DNA from: Prochlorococcus sp. AG-347-K15
GTDB taxonomy: Bacteria > Cyanobacteriota > Cyanobacteriia > PCC-6307 > Cyanobiaceae
Direction of reading: 5' to 3'
Assembly (NCBI GenBank): GCA_003281415.1
Contig: QCCC01000011.1
Location: 1-38,808, forward strand
DNA length: 38,808 bases
Under the pieces are notes generated by a model, which was not told where the DNA came from, searched no databases, and saw only the letters and a program-made list of their open reading frames with translations. Position numbers and translations under genes: made by a program. Below are positions 1 through 10,376 of this stretch, piece after piece. Within the stretch, counting starts at the first letter, position 1. Every line of letters begins with the position of its first letter.

Positions 1-1023
1 GCTGGATCACAGAAAAATGTAATTGAATTAGCTTGGATTAAAAATGTAAGAGTAACTATACCGAGAGTAATCGTAACATTATCATTACCATCATTTGCAA
101 ATTCTCAGAGAGATAGAATTGTACAAGAGGTTAGAGGGGTACTACTGGATTTTGAAGATATTGATGATGTCCAAATAGAGATAGATAATAATCCTTCCAA
201 AACAGAATCTCAAAATCAGAGTAATGTTCCTGAGTTGCAGAAGATTGATGGTATTCGACATGTCATAGCTGTTAGCAGTGGTAAAGGTGGAGTTGGAAAA
301 AGTACAATTGCAGTTAATCTCGCTTGTTCTCTAGCTAAATTAGGCTTGAAAACTGGTTTGCTAGATGCTGATATTTATGGACCTAATACTCCCTCAATGA
401 TGGGAGTTGCCGAGCAGAATCCAAAGGTTACAGAAGGAAGTGGCAGTGATCAAAGGTTAATACCGATAAACAAATATGGGATTTCATTGGTATCAATGGG
501 TTTCCTAATAGAAGAAGGTCAGCCAGTTATATGGAGAGGACCAATGCTTAATAGTATTATCAGACAATTTTTGTACCAAGTTGAATGGAATAATCTTGAT
601 TTTTTGGTTATTGATTTACCTCCAGGAACAGGAGACGCTCAAATATCCCTTTCTCAATCTGTTCCTATCTCTGGAGCTATAGTTGTCACTACTCCTCAAC
701 AAGTATCTTTGCAAGATGCAAGGAGGGGATTAGCGATGTTTAAACAACTCGGAGTACCTTTACTGGGAATTGTAGAAAATATGTCAGTATTTATTCCGCC
801 AGATATGCCAGGTAAAAAATATGAAATTTTTGGTAAAGGTGGCGGACAAACATTAGCTAAAGAAAATGACTTGCCATTATTAGCTCAAATTCCAATTGAA
901 ATCCCTCTCGTTGATGATAGTAACAAAGGTGTGCCAATCTCAATAAGCCAGCCCAATAAAGAAAGTTCTGTCGTATTTGCCAATTTAGCTAAATTAATTA
1001 AGAATCAATTTGTTTGTGCTTAA
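1..1023 (+). CDS. mrp: Mrp/ApbC/NBP35-family Fe-S cluster carrier ATPase, 5' end outside window
   Basis: The reading frame is open from base 1, so the gene starts before the window. The first ~75 codons encode the C-terminal part of a MIP18/DUF59-type domain (V-T-L-S-L-P-S, then Q-R-D-R-I-V). The P-loop ATPase domain follows, with a deviant Walker A (SSGKGGVGKST, near base 274) and the DLPPGTGD switch. Family members are soluble ATPases that carry or insert Fe-S clusters. The TTG at 235 lies inside the domain linker and is not the true start. The usual C-terminal CxxC after VENMS is absent: the sequence there is F-I-P-P-D-M-P. This is common, as far as I recall, in cyanobacterial members. rodA follows after 3 bases. 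Confidence 0.93.
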   Translation, partial: AGSQKNVIELAWIKNVRVTIPRVIVTLSLPSFANSQRDRIVQEVRGVLLDFEDIDDVQIEIDNNPSKTESQNQSNVPELQKIDGIRHVIAVSSGKGGVGKSTIAVNLACSLAKLGLKTGLLDADIYGPNTPSMMGVAEQNPKVTEGSGSDQRLIPINKYGISLVSMGFLIEEGQPVIWRGPMLNSIIRQFLYQVEWNNLDFLVIDLPPGTGDAQISLSQSVPISGAIVVTTPQQVSLQDARRGLAMFKQLGVPLLGIVENMSVFIPPDMPGKKYEIFGKGGGQTLAKENDLPLLAQIPIEIPLVDDSNKGVPISISQPNKESSVVFANLAKLIKNQFVCA

Positions 1024-1026
1024 TTG

Positions 1027-2295
1027 ATGTTTAAGAGAATTTCTTTATTAAATAACAGAGGATTTTTACAAAAAAAAGACAACTTTAATAGAGGTTTTTT
1101 ATTTTCTCCGCTACTTATTATTCCCCTGTTTTTAGTTATTATTTCGGGTTTTTTGATAAAAAGTATTCAGGGTGATTTTTTAATATCGAACTATTCAAGT
1201 CATATCTTAACTGGTTTTTTAGGTTATTTCTTAGCATTTTTTATTTCTTATATACCTTTAGAGAGACTTAGAAAGTATTTGGTTCCTTTTTATTTTTGTA
1301 CTTTAATATCCTTATTACTTATTTATTTTTTTGGGATTTCAGTTTCTGGAGCTCAAAGATGGCTAAACTTGGGCATTTTTTCTTTTCAGCCTTCAGAGGT
1401 AGCTAAACTTAGTACTGTATTAACTCTTGCTTTAGTACTCGACAAAAAAATAATCCTAACAACAAGAGATTTACTATTGCCCTTACTAGTAGTAGTTATT
1501 CCTTGGTTATTGATTTTCTTTCAACCGGACTTAGGTACCTCTTTAGTTTTAATTGTTTTGACAGGTGTAATGCTCTATTGGTCTCAAATGCCCATAGAGT
1601 GGATTTTGATATTAGTGTTTACTATTATCACATCAATACTATATCTAACCTTACCAACTCTTCTTATTTTCTGGATTCCAGTTATAGGATATCTTGCTTA
1701 TAGATCTTCAAAAAAGAAAATTATTTTTTCTGCTCTCGCTATTTCGTTTCATTTATTAGTGGCAAAATTTACACCAATTTTGTGGCAATATGGCTTAAAA
1801 GATTATCAAAAAGATAGATTAGTTTTATTTTTAGATCCAAGCAGAGATCCATTAGGTGGCGGATATCATTTGATACAGAGTAAAATTGCAATTGGTTCTG
1901 GAGGATTATTTGGGACTGGTTTGCTACAAGGTAAGCTGACTAATTTGCAATTTATACCTGAACAACATACTGATTTTATATTCAGTGCTTTAGGGGAAGA
2001 ATTAGGTTTTGTGGGGTGCGCTGTAGTTTTATTTTTGTTCTTTTTTTTGATTAATAAACTTATTCATATTGCAACAATTGCTAGGACTAACTTTGAATCT
2101 CTAATTGTTATTGGAATAGCCTCAACTTTTTTATTTCAAATAATTATTAACTTATTTATGACTATTGGATTAGGACCAGTTACTGGGATTCCTCTCCCTT
2201 TTATGAGCTATGGCCGAACGTCATTGGTGACTAATTTTATATCTATTGGATTTGTTTTATCTATATTAAAACGTTCTAGATCACTAAGAAGTTGA
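1027..2295 (+). CDS. rodA: RodA/FtsW-family (SEDS) peptidoglycan glycosyltransferase
   Basis: A polytopic inner membrane protein of 422 aa with about ten hydrophobic segments. SEDS features are visible: SGAQRWLNLG, F-Q-P-S-E-V-A-K, FQPDLGTSLV, the extracellular G-S-G-G-L-F-G-T-G-L region and the terminal P-L-P-F-M-S-Y-G motif. SEDS proteins polymerise lipid II during elongation (RodA) or division (FtsW). The length and pattern fit RodA better, but FtsW cannot be excluded from one sequence. ATG at 1027 is chosen over the TTG at 1024. The stop overlaps the next gene by one base (TGATG), suggesting translational coupling. Confidence 0.92.
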   Translation: MFKRISLLNNRGFLQKKDNFNRGFLFSPLLIIPLFLVIISGFLIKSIQGDFLISNYSSHILTGFLGYFLAFFISYIPLERLRKYLVPFYFCTLISLLLIYFFGISVSGAQRWLNLGIFSFQPSEVAKLSTVLTLALVLDKKIILTTRDLLLPLLVVVIPWLLIFFQPDLGTSLVLIVLTGVMLYWSQMPIEWILILVFTIITSILYLTLPTLLIFWIPVIGYLAYRSSKKKIIFSALAISFHLLVAKFTPILWQYGLKDYQKDRLVLFLDPSRDPLGGGYHLIQSKIAIGSGGLFGTGLLQGKLTNLQFIPEQHTDFIFSALGEELGFVGCAVVLFLFFFLINKLIHIATIARTNFESLIVIGIASTFLFQIIINLFMTIGLGPVTGIPLPFMSYGRTSLVTNFISIGFVLSILKRSRSLRS

Positions 2296-3659
2296 TGAAA
2301 CCACAAATAACTATAAAACAAATTCAAGAGCTTTTGATTAAAGAAGTTAAAACCTTATATGTCGATGATGATACATCCAGAAGAATGTGGTGGGCTTCTT
2401 TAGAAGTGATTCAAAAAGATTTCCTTTCTCAGAATTATAAACAGGGGGGGATATGGGTTGCCTCGCCTTTGCCAGCATTTAATGATAAAAAATTTTTAAA
2501 TCAACTTCATGGATGGCTTTGGTCTCCTGATGGATTCCCATACTTTCAAAATGAGAATGCAGGTTTTTTACCAGTCAATAATTCAGAAAAGATAAACAAA
2601 GATTTTGATTTAGTTAGTAATTATAAAGTCTTAAATCTTTGTCAAGAAGATGGCTATGAACCTTTTTTGATGATAATCACTCCAAATTTTCAATGCGTAT
2701 TATCAATTGTAGGAGAAAAAGATAAGAAAATCCTATTAATGAAGTGTGATGAAGAGAGCCTTAAACTTTCAATTGAATTAATGCATGCAAAATTAAATCA
2801 AGATAATTATGAGGAAGGAGTAAAATTTCGTAATGCAATCAATAATTTAGGTAATCTTAATATTAATAATCAATTTGAAAAATTATTTTGGCCAATATTA
2901 TCGGCAAAATTAGCAAATATTACACCAAATCATAATATACAGAATTCTGTGAAAAATGATGAAAAAAATGTGCAAATAACTGAAGCAAAATTATTACGTG
3001 CAATTTCTCATGAAGTAAGAACTCCTCTGGCAACAATAAGAACCTTAATAAGTTCTACTTTAAAAAAATATAAAATGGATGAATCAATGAGAAATCGTTT
3101 AATTCAAATAGATAATGAATGTAATGAACAAATTGATAGGTTTGGTTTAATCTTTAATGCAGCAGAATTAGTTGGTAATGAAGTTCCATCATTGAATAAC
3201 TTGGCGAGAATTAATTTAGCCGAAATTTTTAAAAAGCTTGCTCCTTTATGGAATAAACAATTAAACCGACGTGGTATTTCTTTGAAGATAGATATCCCCA
3301 AACAACTTCCACAAATTTTGAGTGATTCTGAAAAATTAGAATTAATGTTAAGAGGATTAATTGATAAAAATACTAGAGGATTAAAAGAAGGTAGTACATT
3401 AATTTTAGAATTAAGACCAGCTGGTCAAAAACTCAAGCTTCAACTCAAAGTACAAAAATTAGATAACAATCAAAAAGAAATTCTAAAAAAAGATAACGGT
3501 TCTGATATTGGTCCTGTTTTAAATTGGAACCCTCAAACTGGAAGTTTACAACTTACTCAAAATGCTACTCAAAAGTTGTTAGCTAGTTTAGGAGGGCATG
3601 TCACACAAAGACGTGATACAGGCTTGACAGTATTTTTTCCGATTTCAGATTCAAAATAA
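2295..3659 (+). CDS. Sensor histidine kinase-like protein with degenerate ATPase domain
   Basis: A 454 aa protein without clear membrane segments. The N-terminal ~170 residues look like a cyanobacterial soluble sensory region (I-I-T-P-N-F-Q-C-V-L), possibly related to the DICT domain; this is a guess. A HisKA helix pair follows with a good H-box (SHEVRTPL, phosphoacceptor His239). The C-terminal part keeps the fold outline (L-E-L-M-L-R-G-L-I-D, D-N-G-S-D-I-G and a terminal T-V-F-F-P-I strand). However, the N-box asparagine and the G2 glycine box are not recognisable. The protein may be phosphorylated in trans or act only as a scaffold. It overlaps rodA by one base. No response regulator is adjacent. 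Confidence 0.8.
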   Translation: MKPQITIKQIQELLIKEVKTLYVDDDTSRRMWWASLEVIQKDFLSQNYKQGGIWVASPLPAFNDKKFLNQLHGWLWSPDGFPYFQNENAGFLPVNNSEKINKDFDLVSNYKVLNLCQEDGYEPFLMIITPNFQCVLSIVGEKDKKILLMKCDEESLKLSIELMHAKLNQDNYEEGVKFRNAINNLGNLNINNQFEKLFWPILSAKLANITPNHNIQNSVKNDEKNVQITEAKLLRAISHEVRTPLATIRTLISSTLKKYKMDESMRNRLIQIDNECNEQIDRFGLIFNAAELVGNEVPSLNNLARINLAEIFKKLAPLWNKQLNRRGISLKIDIPKQLPQILSDSEKLELMLRGLIDKNTRGLKEGSTLILELRPAGQKLKLQLKVQKLDNNQKEILKKDNGSDIGPVLNWNPQTGSLQLTQNATQKLLASLGGHVTQRRDTGLTVFFPISDSK

Positions 3660-3745
3660 AATCATAAACAAGTTTTCCATATATTAAATAATGTAGAAAA
3701 TTTCCTATTAATTTTGAATTTTGCAAAATATGAATGCTAGTTTCT

Positions 3746-3751
3746 TATTAT
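3746..3751 (+). promoter_or_regulatory. Candidate psaD -10 element
   Basis: TATTAT lies 20 bases before the psaD start, with TATAAA overlapping it at 3749-3754. The only -35-like hexamer is TTGCAA at 3721-3726, with a long 19-base spacer. In DNA this AT-rich the match is weak evidence. The 111-base gap after the upstream gene is one of the larger gaps here, consistent with an independent psaD promoter. Confidence 0.3.
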
Positions 3752-3770
3752 AAATAACTCAAAATCTAGG

Positions 3771-4193
3771 ATGACTGAAACTTTAGTTGGTCAATTTCCA
3801 AAGCATATAGGAAGTACTGGGGGTTTATTAAACTCAGCAGAAACCGAAGAAAAATATGCAATTGTATGGAAAAGTTCAAAGGAACAAGCATTTGAATTGC
3901 CCACTGGTGGAGCGGCTGTAATGCATGAAGGTGATAATTTAATGTACTTTGCAAGAAAAGAACAATGCCTTGCATTAGGGACACAATTAAGAGCCTTCAA
4001 ACCAAGAATTGAAGATTTTAAAATCTACCGAATTTTCCCAGGTGGTGATATTGAATTTTTACACCCCAAAGATGGTGTTTTCCCTGAAAAAGTAAATGAA
4101 GGCAGAGAGAAAGTCGGTCATAATCCTAGAAGAATAGGTGAGAATCCTAATCCAGCTGGTTTAAAATTTACAACTAAGAATACTTTTGATTAA
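3771..4193 (+). CDS. psaD: Photosystem I reaction center subunit II (PsaD)
   Basis: A 140 aa protein matching cyanobacterial PsaD along its whole length: [12 protein letters not shown] near the middle, [32 protein letters not shown], and the basic tail with H-N-P-R-R-I-G. PsaD sits on the cytoplasmic (stromal) face of photosystem I and helps dock ferredoxin. No signal peptide or membrane helix is present, as expected. It stands 59 bases before trpE, an adjacency I recall from other marine picocyanobacteria. Confidence 0.98.
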   Translation: MTETLVGQFPKHIGSTGGLLNSAETEEKYAIVWKSSKEQAFELPTGGAAVMHEGDNLMYFARKEQCLALGTQLRAFKPRIEDFKIYRIFPGGDIEFLHPKDGVFPEKVNEGREKVGHNPRRIGENPNPAGLKFTTKNTFD

Positions 4194-4252
4194 CTTCCTT
4201 AAAGTTGATATAAAAGAAGAAAATAATTATAATTTGGGCTGACATTATTAAT

Positions 4253-5773
4253 ATGATCAGCTCACAAAAAGATCGTTTTTTAAAGGCTTACAAAGAAGGT
4301 AAAAATTTTATACCTATCGTTGAAACTTGGCCAGCAGATTTAGAAACTCCATTATCGACCTGGTTAAAATTATCTTCAAAAGATTCCCATGGTGTTTTTC
4401 TTGAATCTGTTGAAGGTGGGGAGAATTTAGGTAGGTGGAGTATTGTTGCAACTAAACCTCTTTGGGAAGCCGTTTGTTATGGAGAAGAAATAGTTAAGAC
4501 TTGGAATAATGGCAAAACTGAAACTCATAAAGGTGATCCTTTTGATATTTTGAGAAGTTGGACAAATGAATATAAGTCAACCATGCTTGATGACTTACCA
4601 TCAATTGGACAGTTATATGGCTCTTGGGGTTATGAATTAATAAATCGAATAGAACCAAGCGTTCCAATAAATGAAACACTAGAAAACAATATCCCTTATG
4701 GTTCCTGGATGTTCTTTGATCAGTTAGTTGTTTTCGATCAAATAAAAAGATGTATTACTGCAGTGGTTTATGCAGATACAACTTCTTCAAAAGAGTGCAC
4801 AATTGAAGAGTTGTATATAAACTCAATTTCTAAAATCAAGAAAACTAGAAATTTAATGAGAGTTCCTTTAAAAGAAAATGATTTTTTAGATTGGAATGAA
4901 AATGAGAATTTGAATTTAGATATAGAAAGTAATTGGAAGAAAAAAGATTTTGAGGATGCAGTTCTTTCTGCAAAAGAATACATAAGAAAGGGAGATATCT
5001 TCCAAATAGTTATTAGTCAGAGATTCCAAACTCAAGTCAAGAATGATCCCTTTAATTTATATAGAAGTTTGAGGATGGTTAATCCATCTCCATACATGTC
5101 ATTTTTTGATTTTGGCTCATGGTATCTGATAGGTTCAAGTCCTGAAGTAATGGTTAAAGCAGAAAAAAATAAAAATAGTCAGATTGTTGCAAGCTTAAGA
5201 CCAATAGCTGGCACTAGACCAAGAGGTATTGATAATCAGCAAGACTTGGAATTAGAAAAGGAATTATTAAAAGATCCAAAAGAGATAGCTGAGCATGTAA
5301 TGCTAATTGATCTTGGGAGAAATGATCTTGGAAGAGTTTGTGAAATTGGTACTGTAAAGGTCAAGGATTTAATGGTTATTGAGAAATATTCACATGTTAT
5401 GCATATAGTCAGTCAAGTTGAGGGAATCTTAAAAAACAATGCGGATGTATGGGATTTGCTCAAAGCATCCTTTCCCGCTGGGACAGTAACTGGCGCACCA
5501 AAAATAAGAGCTATGCAATTGATTAAGCACTTTGAAAAAGATGCTAGAGGACCTTATGCCGGTGTATACGGATCTATTGATATTAATGGCGCATTAAATA
5601 CGGCAATTACTATAAGAACTATGATAGTTAAACCCTCAATAGATGGGAAATATGATGTTTCAGTGCAGGCAGGGGCTGGAATAGTTGCTGATTCTTTTCC
5701 TGAAAATGAATATCAAGAGACAATAAATAAAGCAAAGGGGATACTAAAAGCATTAGCCTGTTTGCATAAATAA
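4253..5773 (+). CDS. trpE: Anthranilate synthase component I
   Basis: A 506 aa protein converting chorismate plus ammonia (from TrpG) to anthranilate, the first committed step of tryptophan synthesis. The N-terminal feedback site is visible as F-L-E-S-V-E-G (the LLES-type tryptophan-binding motif). The C-terminal chorismate-binding domain has [35 protein letters not shown] and [11 protein letters not shown]. No trpG is adjacent. No Trp-rich leader peptide or attenuator was seen in the 59 bases upstream. gshA begins directly after the stop (TAAATG). Confidence 0.97.
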   Translation: MISSQKDRFLKAYKEGKNFIPIVETWPADLETPLSTWLKLSSKDSHGVFLESVEGGENLGRWSIVATKPLWEAVCYGEEIVKTWNNGKTETHKGDPFDILRSWTNEYKSTMLDDLPSIGQLYGSWGYELINRIEPSVPINETLENNIPYGSWMFFDQLVVFDQIKRCITAVVYADTTSSKECTIEELYINSISKIKKTRNLMRVPLKENDFLDWNENENLNLDIESNWKKKDFEDAVLSAKEYIRKGDIFQIVISQRFQTQVKNDPFNLYRSLRMVNPSPYMSFFDFGSWYLIGSSPEVMVKAEKNKNSQIVASLRPIAGTRPRGIDNQQDLELEKELLKDPKEIAEHVMLIDLGRNDLGRVCEIGTVKVKDLMVIEKYSHVMHIVSQVEGILKNNADVWDLLKASFPAGTVTGAPKIRAMQLIKHFEKDARGPYAGVYGSIDINGALNTAITIRTMIVKPSIDGKYDVSVQAGAGIVADSFPENEYQETINKAKGILKALACLHK

Positions 5774-6892
5774 ATGAGTAAAAATAATCTTTATAAGGGT
5801 TTTGAAGTGGAACTTTTTACAGGTTCTTTAAATTCTCATATTGGTGTTTCAGATGAAATTGAGAAAATATTTCCTGATTTTGTGAAAGAGCCAGATAACA
5901 GAAACGTTGAATACATAACAACACCTGAAAAAGATTACGATTCTTTATATGAGAAATTAATAACTCCAAGAAAAAATTTAAGACGATGGTTAAACAAAAA
6001 AGAGTTAACAATCATTCCTTCATCCACTCTCTGTTTTGAACACGATATTCAATTTCAAAGATCTGATATTAATAATCTTTATCATCAATTTATACAAGAT
6101 AATTATGGAACCTCTATTGCAACTTCAAGTGTACATATAAACGTAGGAATAGATGATTTAGATAAGCTTTTTGCGGCTATTAGACTAATAAGATCTGAGG
6201 CAGCTTTATTTCTATCCCTAAGTGCTAGTTCACCTTTTTTAAATAATAAAATTACGGAGAATCACTCTCAGAGATGGATGCAGTTTCCTAAAACTCCAAG
6301 TAAAGTGCCTTTTTTTGTAAATCATAATTCTTATATCGATTGGATCGAAGAAAATATAGCTAATAAAAATATGCAAAATATCAGGCATTTCTGGTCTTCA
6401 ATCCGACCAAATGGTCCCCAAAGACCTTTAATTCTTGATCGTTTGGAATTGAGAATTTGTGATTTTGTTTATGATATTAACTTGCTATTAGGGATAACGG
6501 CCATGATAGAACTAAGGATTTTAAATCTTTTTGAAAATATAAATACGTTAGATCCTTTGAATGCAAGTTTTTTTTCTATTGATAAATTATCAGAAATATG
6601 TGATCAAAATGAAACTAATGCTGCTAAAGATAGTCTGAATTCAGAATTAATCCACTGGCAAGATGGCAAAAAAGTTATTTGTAGAGAGTGGATTCGAAAC
6701 TTATTATCAGATTTGTCATCTACAGCAGAAAATTTTGGTATGAAACATCTTTTGAATCCTATCTATAAAGTCCTTGAAGAAGGCAATCAATCTATGAAAT
6801 GGATAAATCAATATGAAAAAGGTTTTTCTATTGAGCAAATAATGAAAATTTCTATCGAAGATATGATTAGGAGTGAAAGTGAGAATGTTTGA
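5774..6892 (+). CDS. gshA: Glutamate-cysteine ligase, cyanobacterial type
   Basis: A 372 aa protein with the pattern of the GCS2-related cyanobacterial ligase family: F-E-V-E-L-F at the N-terminus, S-S-V-H-I-N-V-G in the core, and L-E-L-R-I-C-D-F in the catalytic half. It makes gamma-glutamylcysteine from glutamate and cysteine with ATP, the first step of glutathione synthesis. No gshB is in the window. The ATG directly follows the trpE stop with no gap, so the two are probably co-transcribed and coupled. The stop codon falls at the edge of the left arm of a 13 bp inverted repeat reaching into the ppc leader. Confidence 0.88.
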   Translation: MSKNNLYKGFEVELFTGSLNSHIGVSDEIEKIFPDFVKEPDNRNVEYITTPEKDYDSLYEKLITPRKNLRRWLNKKELTIIPSSTLCFEHDIQFQRSDINNLYHQFIQDNYGTSIATSSVHINVGIDDLDKLFAAIRLIRSEAALFLSLSASSPFLNNKITENHSQRWMQFPKTPSKVPFFVNHNSYIDWIEENIANKNMQNIRHFWSSIRPNGPQRPLILDRLELRICDFVYDINLLLGITAMIELRILNLFENINTLDPLNASFFSIDKLSEICDQNETNAAKDSLNSELIHWQDGKKVICREWIRNLLSDLSSTAENFGMKHLLNPIYKVLEEGNQSMKWINQYEKGFSIEQIMKISIEDMIRSESENV

Positions 6893-6929
6893 TTATTTAA
6901 ATAAATATTTGATCTGAACATTTTCACTT
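6877..6929 (+). other. Imperfect 13 bp inverted repeat across the gshA end and ppc leader
   Basis: AAGTGAGAATGTT (6877-6889) pairs with AACATTTTCACTT (6917-6929) over 13 positions, including one G-T wobble, with an AT-rich loop of 27 bases. The left arm is the end of gshA coding sequence. The right arm ends 16 bases before the ppc ATG. No T-tract follows, so it is not a classic intrinsic terminator on +. It could act as an mRNA end, a processing stem or a ppc leader structure. Confidence 0.5.
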
Positions 6930-6945
6930 GTGACATAATGATTAT

Positions 6946-9915
6946 ATGGAATCTTTTCGACAGATAAAAATTAATAACGTGGATCTGATAAGTAATAATC
7001 ATCCACTTGATAAAAATCGTCTTTTAATAGAAGATTTATGGGAATCTGTACTCAGAGAAGAATGCCCGGATGATCAAGCAGAGAGATTGATACAGCTTAA
7101 AGAATTAAGTTATTCAAAACAAATTGACGGTGATAGTTCAAAAACTTTTAAAAAAGAAATAGTTGATATTGTAAATTCTATGGATTTAGCAGAATCCATA
7201 GCAGCAGCAAGGGCATTTTCATTATATTTTCAACTTGTGAATATTTTGGAACAAAGACTTGAGGAAGATAGATATATACAAAGCTTTACAAATAAGGATG
7301 TTCAAAAATCGCCTGACAATCTTGATCCTTTCGCTCCAGCATTGGCTAGGCAAAATGCTCCAGTAACCTTTAGAGAATTATTTTATAGGTTGAGGAAATT
7401 AAATGTACCGCCAGGTAAATTAGAAGAGTTGTTGCAGGAAATGGATATCCGTTTAGTTTTTACTGCACATCCGACTGAGATAGTAAGACATACGATTAGA
7501 CATAAGCAAACAATAGTAGCAAATTTGTTAAAAAAAATACAGATTGATCAATTTCATACAAAAGATGAGAAAAATTCTTTAAAAACCCAATTAAAAGAGG
7601 AAGTAAGACTTTGGTGGAGAACAGATGAATTGCATCAATTTAAACCATCAGTTTTAGATGAAGTAGATTATGCCTTGCATTATTTTCAACAAGTTTTATT
7701 TAATGCTATGCCTCAATTGAGGGGAAGGATTACTGAAGCACTCACCGAGAATTATCCAGATGTGCAGTTGCCCTCGCAATCTTTTTGTAACTTCGGTTCT
7801 TGGGTAGGCTCCGATAGGGACGGTAATCCATCGGTTACTCCCGAGATAACATGGAGAACTGCTTGCTACCAAAGGCAGTTGATGTTGGAAAGATATATTA
7901 GTGCTACAACTAATCTTAGAGATCAATTAAGTGTCTCGATGCAATGGAGTCAAGTCAGTTCTTCTTTGTTAGAGTCACTAGAAACCGACAGGGTTAAGTT
8001 CCCAGAAATCTATGAGGCAAAGGCTACAAGATATAGATCAGAACCTTACAGATTGAAATTAAGTTATGTTTTAGAGAAATTAAGGTTAACACAAGAAAGA
8101 AACAATTTATTAGCTGATAATGGGTGGAAATTTGACTTAGAGGGAGAAATTGATAACAAAAATCTCGATAAAGTTGAAAACTTATATTACAAGTCAGTCA
8201 ACGAATTTACTTATGATCTCGAATTAATTAAAAATAGCCTGATTAGTACAGATTTAACTTGCGAGTCTGTAAATACCTTACTTACTCAAGTTCATATTTT
8301 TGGATTTTCTTTAGCAAGTTTAGATATTCGTCAAGAGAGTACAAGGCATAGTGACGCTATACAAGAGCTTACAAATTATCTTGATTTATCTGTGCAATAT
8401 GACCAAATGTCTGAGGAAGAGAAAATTAAATGGCTTATAGAGGAATTAAATACAAAAAGGCCTTTAATTCCTGCTGACGTTAAATGGACAAAAACTACAG
8501 AAGAAACCTTTTCAGTTTTTAAAATGGTTAAGAGACTACAGCAAGAATTTGGAAGTCGCATTTGTCATTCTTACGTAATTTCGATGAGTCATAGTGCATC
8601 TGATTTGCTTGAAGTTCTCCTACTGGCTAAAGAAATGGGACTGCTTGATCAAAATTCACAAAAGTCAAATTTATTAGTTGTTCCTCTTTTTGAAACTGTA
8701 GAAGACCTTAAAAGAGCACCAGAAGTAATGGAAAAGCTGTTTAAATTAGATTTCTATAGATCACTATTGCCAAAAGTGGGAGAATCTTTTAAACCTCTTC
8801 AAGAATTAATGCTTGGATACTCTGATAGCAATAAAGATTCGGGATTTGTTTCTAGCAATTGGGAAATTCATAGAGCTCAAATAGCTCTTCAAAATCTTTC
8901 AAGTAGAAATAACATATTGCTAAGACTTTTTCATGGAAGAGGTGGATCTGTAGGGAGAGGAGGAGGACCAGCCTATCAGGCAATATTGGCCCAACCAAGC
9001 GGCACTTTAAAAGGACGAATAAAAATAACAGAACAAGGTGAAGTTTTAGCTTCTAAATATAGTCTTCCGGAACTGGCTTTGTACAATCTTGAGACTGTTA
9101 CCACAGCGGTAATTCAAAATAGTTTGGTAAATAATAGACTTGACGCTACTCCAGAATGGAATCAATTAATGTCTAGGTTGGCAGAAACATCGAGGTCCCA
9201 CTATAGAAAATTAGTGCATGAGAATCCTGATTTGTTAAATTTCTTTCAAGAAGTAACTCCAATAGAAGAAATAAGTAAATTACAGATATCTAGTAGGCCT
9301 GCAAGAAGAAAAAAAGGTGCAAAAGATTTGTCAAGTTTAAGAGCTATTCCATGGGTATTTGGTTGGACACAAAGTAGATTTCTTTTGCCAAGTTGGTTTG
9401 GAGTAGGCACTGCATTGTCATCTGAATTAAATTCAGATCCACAACAAATTGAATTATTAAGAGTCTTACATCAAAGATGGCCATTTTTTAGGATGCTTAT
9501 ATCTAAGGTAGAAATGACATTATCTAAGGTGGATTTGGAAGTTGCTAGATATTATGTTGATACTCTTGGCAGTAAGGAAAATAAAGCTTCTTTTGATGAT
9601 ATTTTTGAAGTAATTTCTAAAGAATACAATCTTACAAAATCTTTAATACTTGAAATTACTGGTAAAAATAAGCTCCTCGAATCTGATAGGGATTTGAAAT
9701 CATCAGTAAGCTTGAGAAATAAGACAATCATCCCATTGGGGTTTTTGCAGGTTTCACTTTTAAGAAGACTAAGAGATCAGACGAGACAACCCCCAATAAG
9801 CGAATTCTTTATTGACAAAAATGAATCTAGAAGAGCTTACAGTAGAAGTGAACTATTGAGGGGGGCACTTTTAACTATTAATGGAATAGCAGCTGGGATG
9901 AGAAATACAGGTTGA
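6946..9915 (+). CDS. ppc: Phosphoenolpyruvate carboxylase
   Basis: A full-length 989 aa enzyme that carboxylates PEP with bicarbonate to oxaloacetate, the anaplerotic route into amino acid synthesis. Catalytic signatures are intact: F-T-A-H-P-T-E (His175), [35 protein letters not shown] (His663), and the invariant C-terminal N-T-G, here ending R-N-T-G. The plant-type N-terminal phosphorylation serine motif is not seen. The ATG at 6946 gives a normal N-terminus. A possible promoter is CATAAT at 6934-6939 with TTGATC at 6909-6914; this pair would put transcription start almost on the ATG, so it is doubtful. Confidence 0.99.
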   Translation: MESFRQIKINNVDLISNNHPLDKNRLLIEDLWESVLREECPDDQAERLIQLKELSYSKQIDGDSSKTFKKEIVDIVNSMDLAESIAAARAFSLYFQLVNILEQRLEEDRYIQSFTNKDVQKSPDNLDPFAPALARQNAPVTFRELFYRLRKLNVPPGKLEELLQEMDIRLVFTAHPTEIVRHTIRHKQTIVANLLKKIQIDQFHTKDEKNSLKTQLKEEVRLWWRTDELHQFKPSVLDEVDYALHYFQQVLFNAMPQLRGRITEALTENYPDVQLPSQSFCNFGSWVGSDRDGNPSVTPEITWRTACYQRQLMLERYISATTNLRDQLSVSMQWSQVSSSLLESLETDRVKFPEIYEAKATRYRSEPYRLKLSYVLEKLRLTQERNNLLADNGWKFDLEGEIDNKNLDKVENLYYKSVNEFTYDLELIKNSLISTDLTCESVNTLLTQVHIFGFSLASLDIRQESTRHSDAIQELTNYLDLSVQYDQMSEEEKIKWLIEELNTKRPLIPADVKWTKTTEETFSVFKMVKRLQQEFGSRICHSYVISMSHSASDLLEVLLLAKEMGLLDQNSQKSNLLVVPLFETVEDLKRAPEVMEKLFKLDFYRSLLPKVGESFKPLQELMLGYSDSNKDSGFVSSNWEIHRAQIALQNLSSRNNILLRLFHGRGGSVGRGGGPAYQAILAQPSGTLKGRIKITEQGEVLASKYSLPELALYNLETVTTAVIQNSLVNNRLDATPEWNQLMSRLAETSRSHYRKLVHENPDLLNFFQEVTPIEEISKLQISSRPARRKKGAKDLSSLRAIPWVFGWTQSRFLLPSWFGVGTALSSELNSDPQQIELLRVLHQRWPFFRMLISKVEMTLSKVDLEVARYYVDTLGSKENKASFDDIFEVISKEYNLTKSLILEITGKNKLLESDRDLKSSVSLRNKTIIPLGFLQVSLLRRLRDQTRQPPISEFFIDKNESRRAYSRSELLRGALLTINGIAAGMRNTG

Positions 9916-9918
9916 TAA

Positions 9919-10365
9919 TTGCAATATTTTTCTAAAAAAAAACTTGTTCTTCCAGAAGGTTATTTTGTTAACTCTTCTCAAATCCCATTAGCTAAAGAAG
10001 TTAACAAACTTTTAGCGTATTGTGGATGTGAGACATTTCCTATAAAACCTCTTTGTGAGGCTATTCATAAAAGTAATTTCTTTTTTACCATACAGAGTGA
10101 ATTAAAAAATAAATTATATGGATTTGTAAGGGTTACTTCCGACAGGGGGTTAAATGCTAACTTGTGGAATTTAAGTGCCTTGCCAGGTAATAATCAGCAA
10201 CTTTATTATTCAATATTACTTCAAGTAACTCTTGAGAAAATAAATAGAGAAATGCCTGGATGCAGTATTTCTGTACAGGCTCCATCATCTTCGTTTCTAA
10301 GTTTAGAGGAAAATGGATTTATACTAGATCCAAATGGAATAAGAGTAATGGGATATAAACTTTAA
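9919..10365 (+). CDS. Small GNAT-like protein (putative N-acetyltransferase)
   Basis: A 148 aa protein. The strand pattern (L-Y-G-F-V-R-V-T-S-D-R-G, then L-L-Q-V-T-L-E-K-I) and the terminal N-G-F-I-L-D-P-N-G-I-R-V-M-G-Y resemble a GNAT fold. The acetyl-CoA loop (Q/RxxGxG/A) is not clearly present, so activity and substrate are unknown. The only usable start near the N-terminus is TTG at 9919, because a TAA precedes it in frame and the next in-frame Met is near residue 113. It begins 3 bases after ppc and is likely in the same transcript. Confidence 0.6.
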   Translation: MQYFSKKKLVLPEGYFVNSSQIPLAKEVNKLLAYCGCETFPIKPLCEAIHKSNFFFTIQSELKNKLYGFVRVTSDRGLNANLWNLSALPGNNQQLYYSILLQVTLEKINREMPGCSISVQAPSSSFLSLEENGFILDPNGIRVMGYKL

Positions 10366-10376
10366 AAATCATCTTA

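Noticed and set aside
3660-3770. HLR1-type high-light element upstream of psaD
   Set aside because: No pair of TTACA-like direct repeats with proper spacing was seen.
4194-4252. trp attenuator or leader peptide before trpE
   Set aside because: No short ORF with tryptophan codons and no terminator hairpin in the 59 bases.
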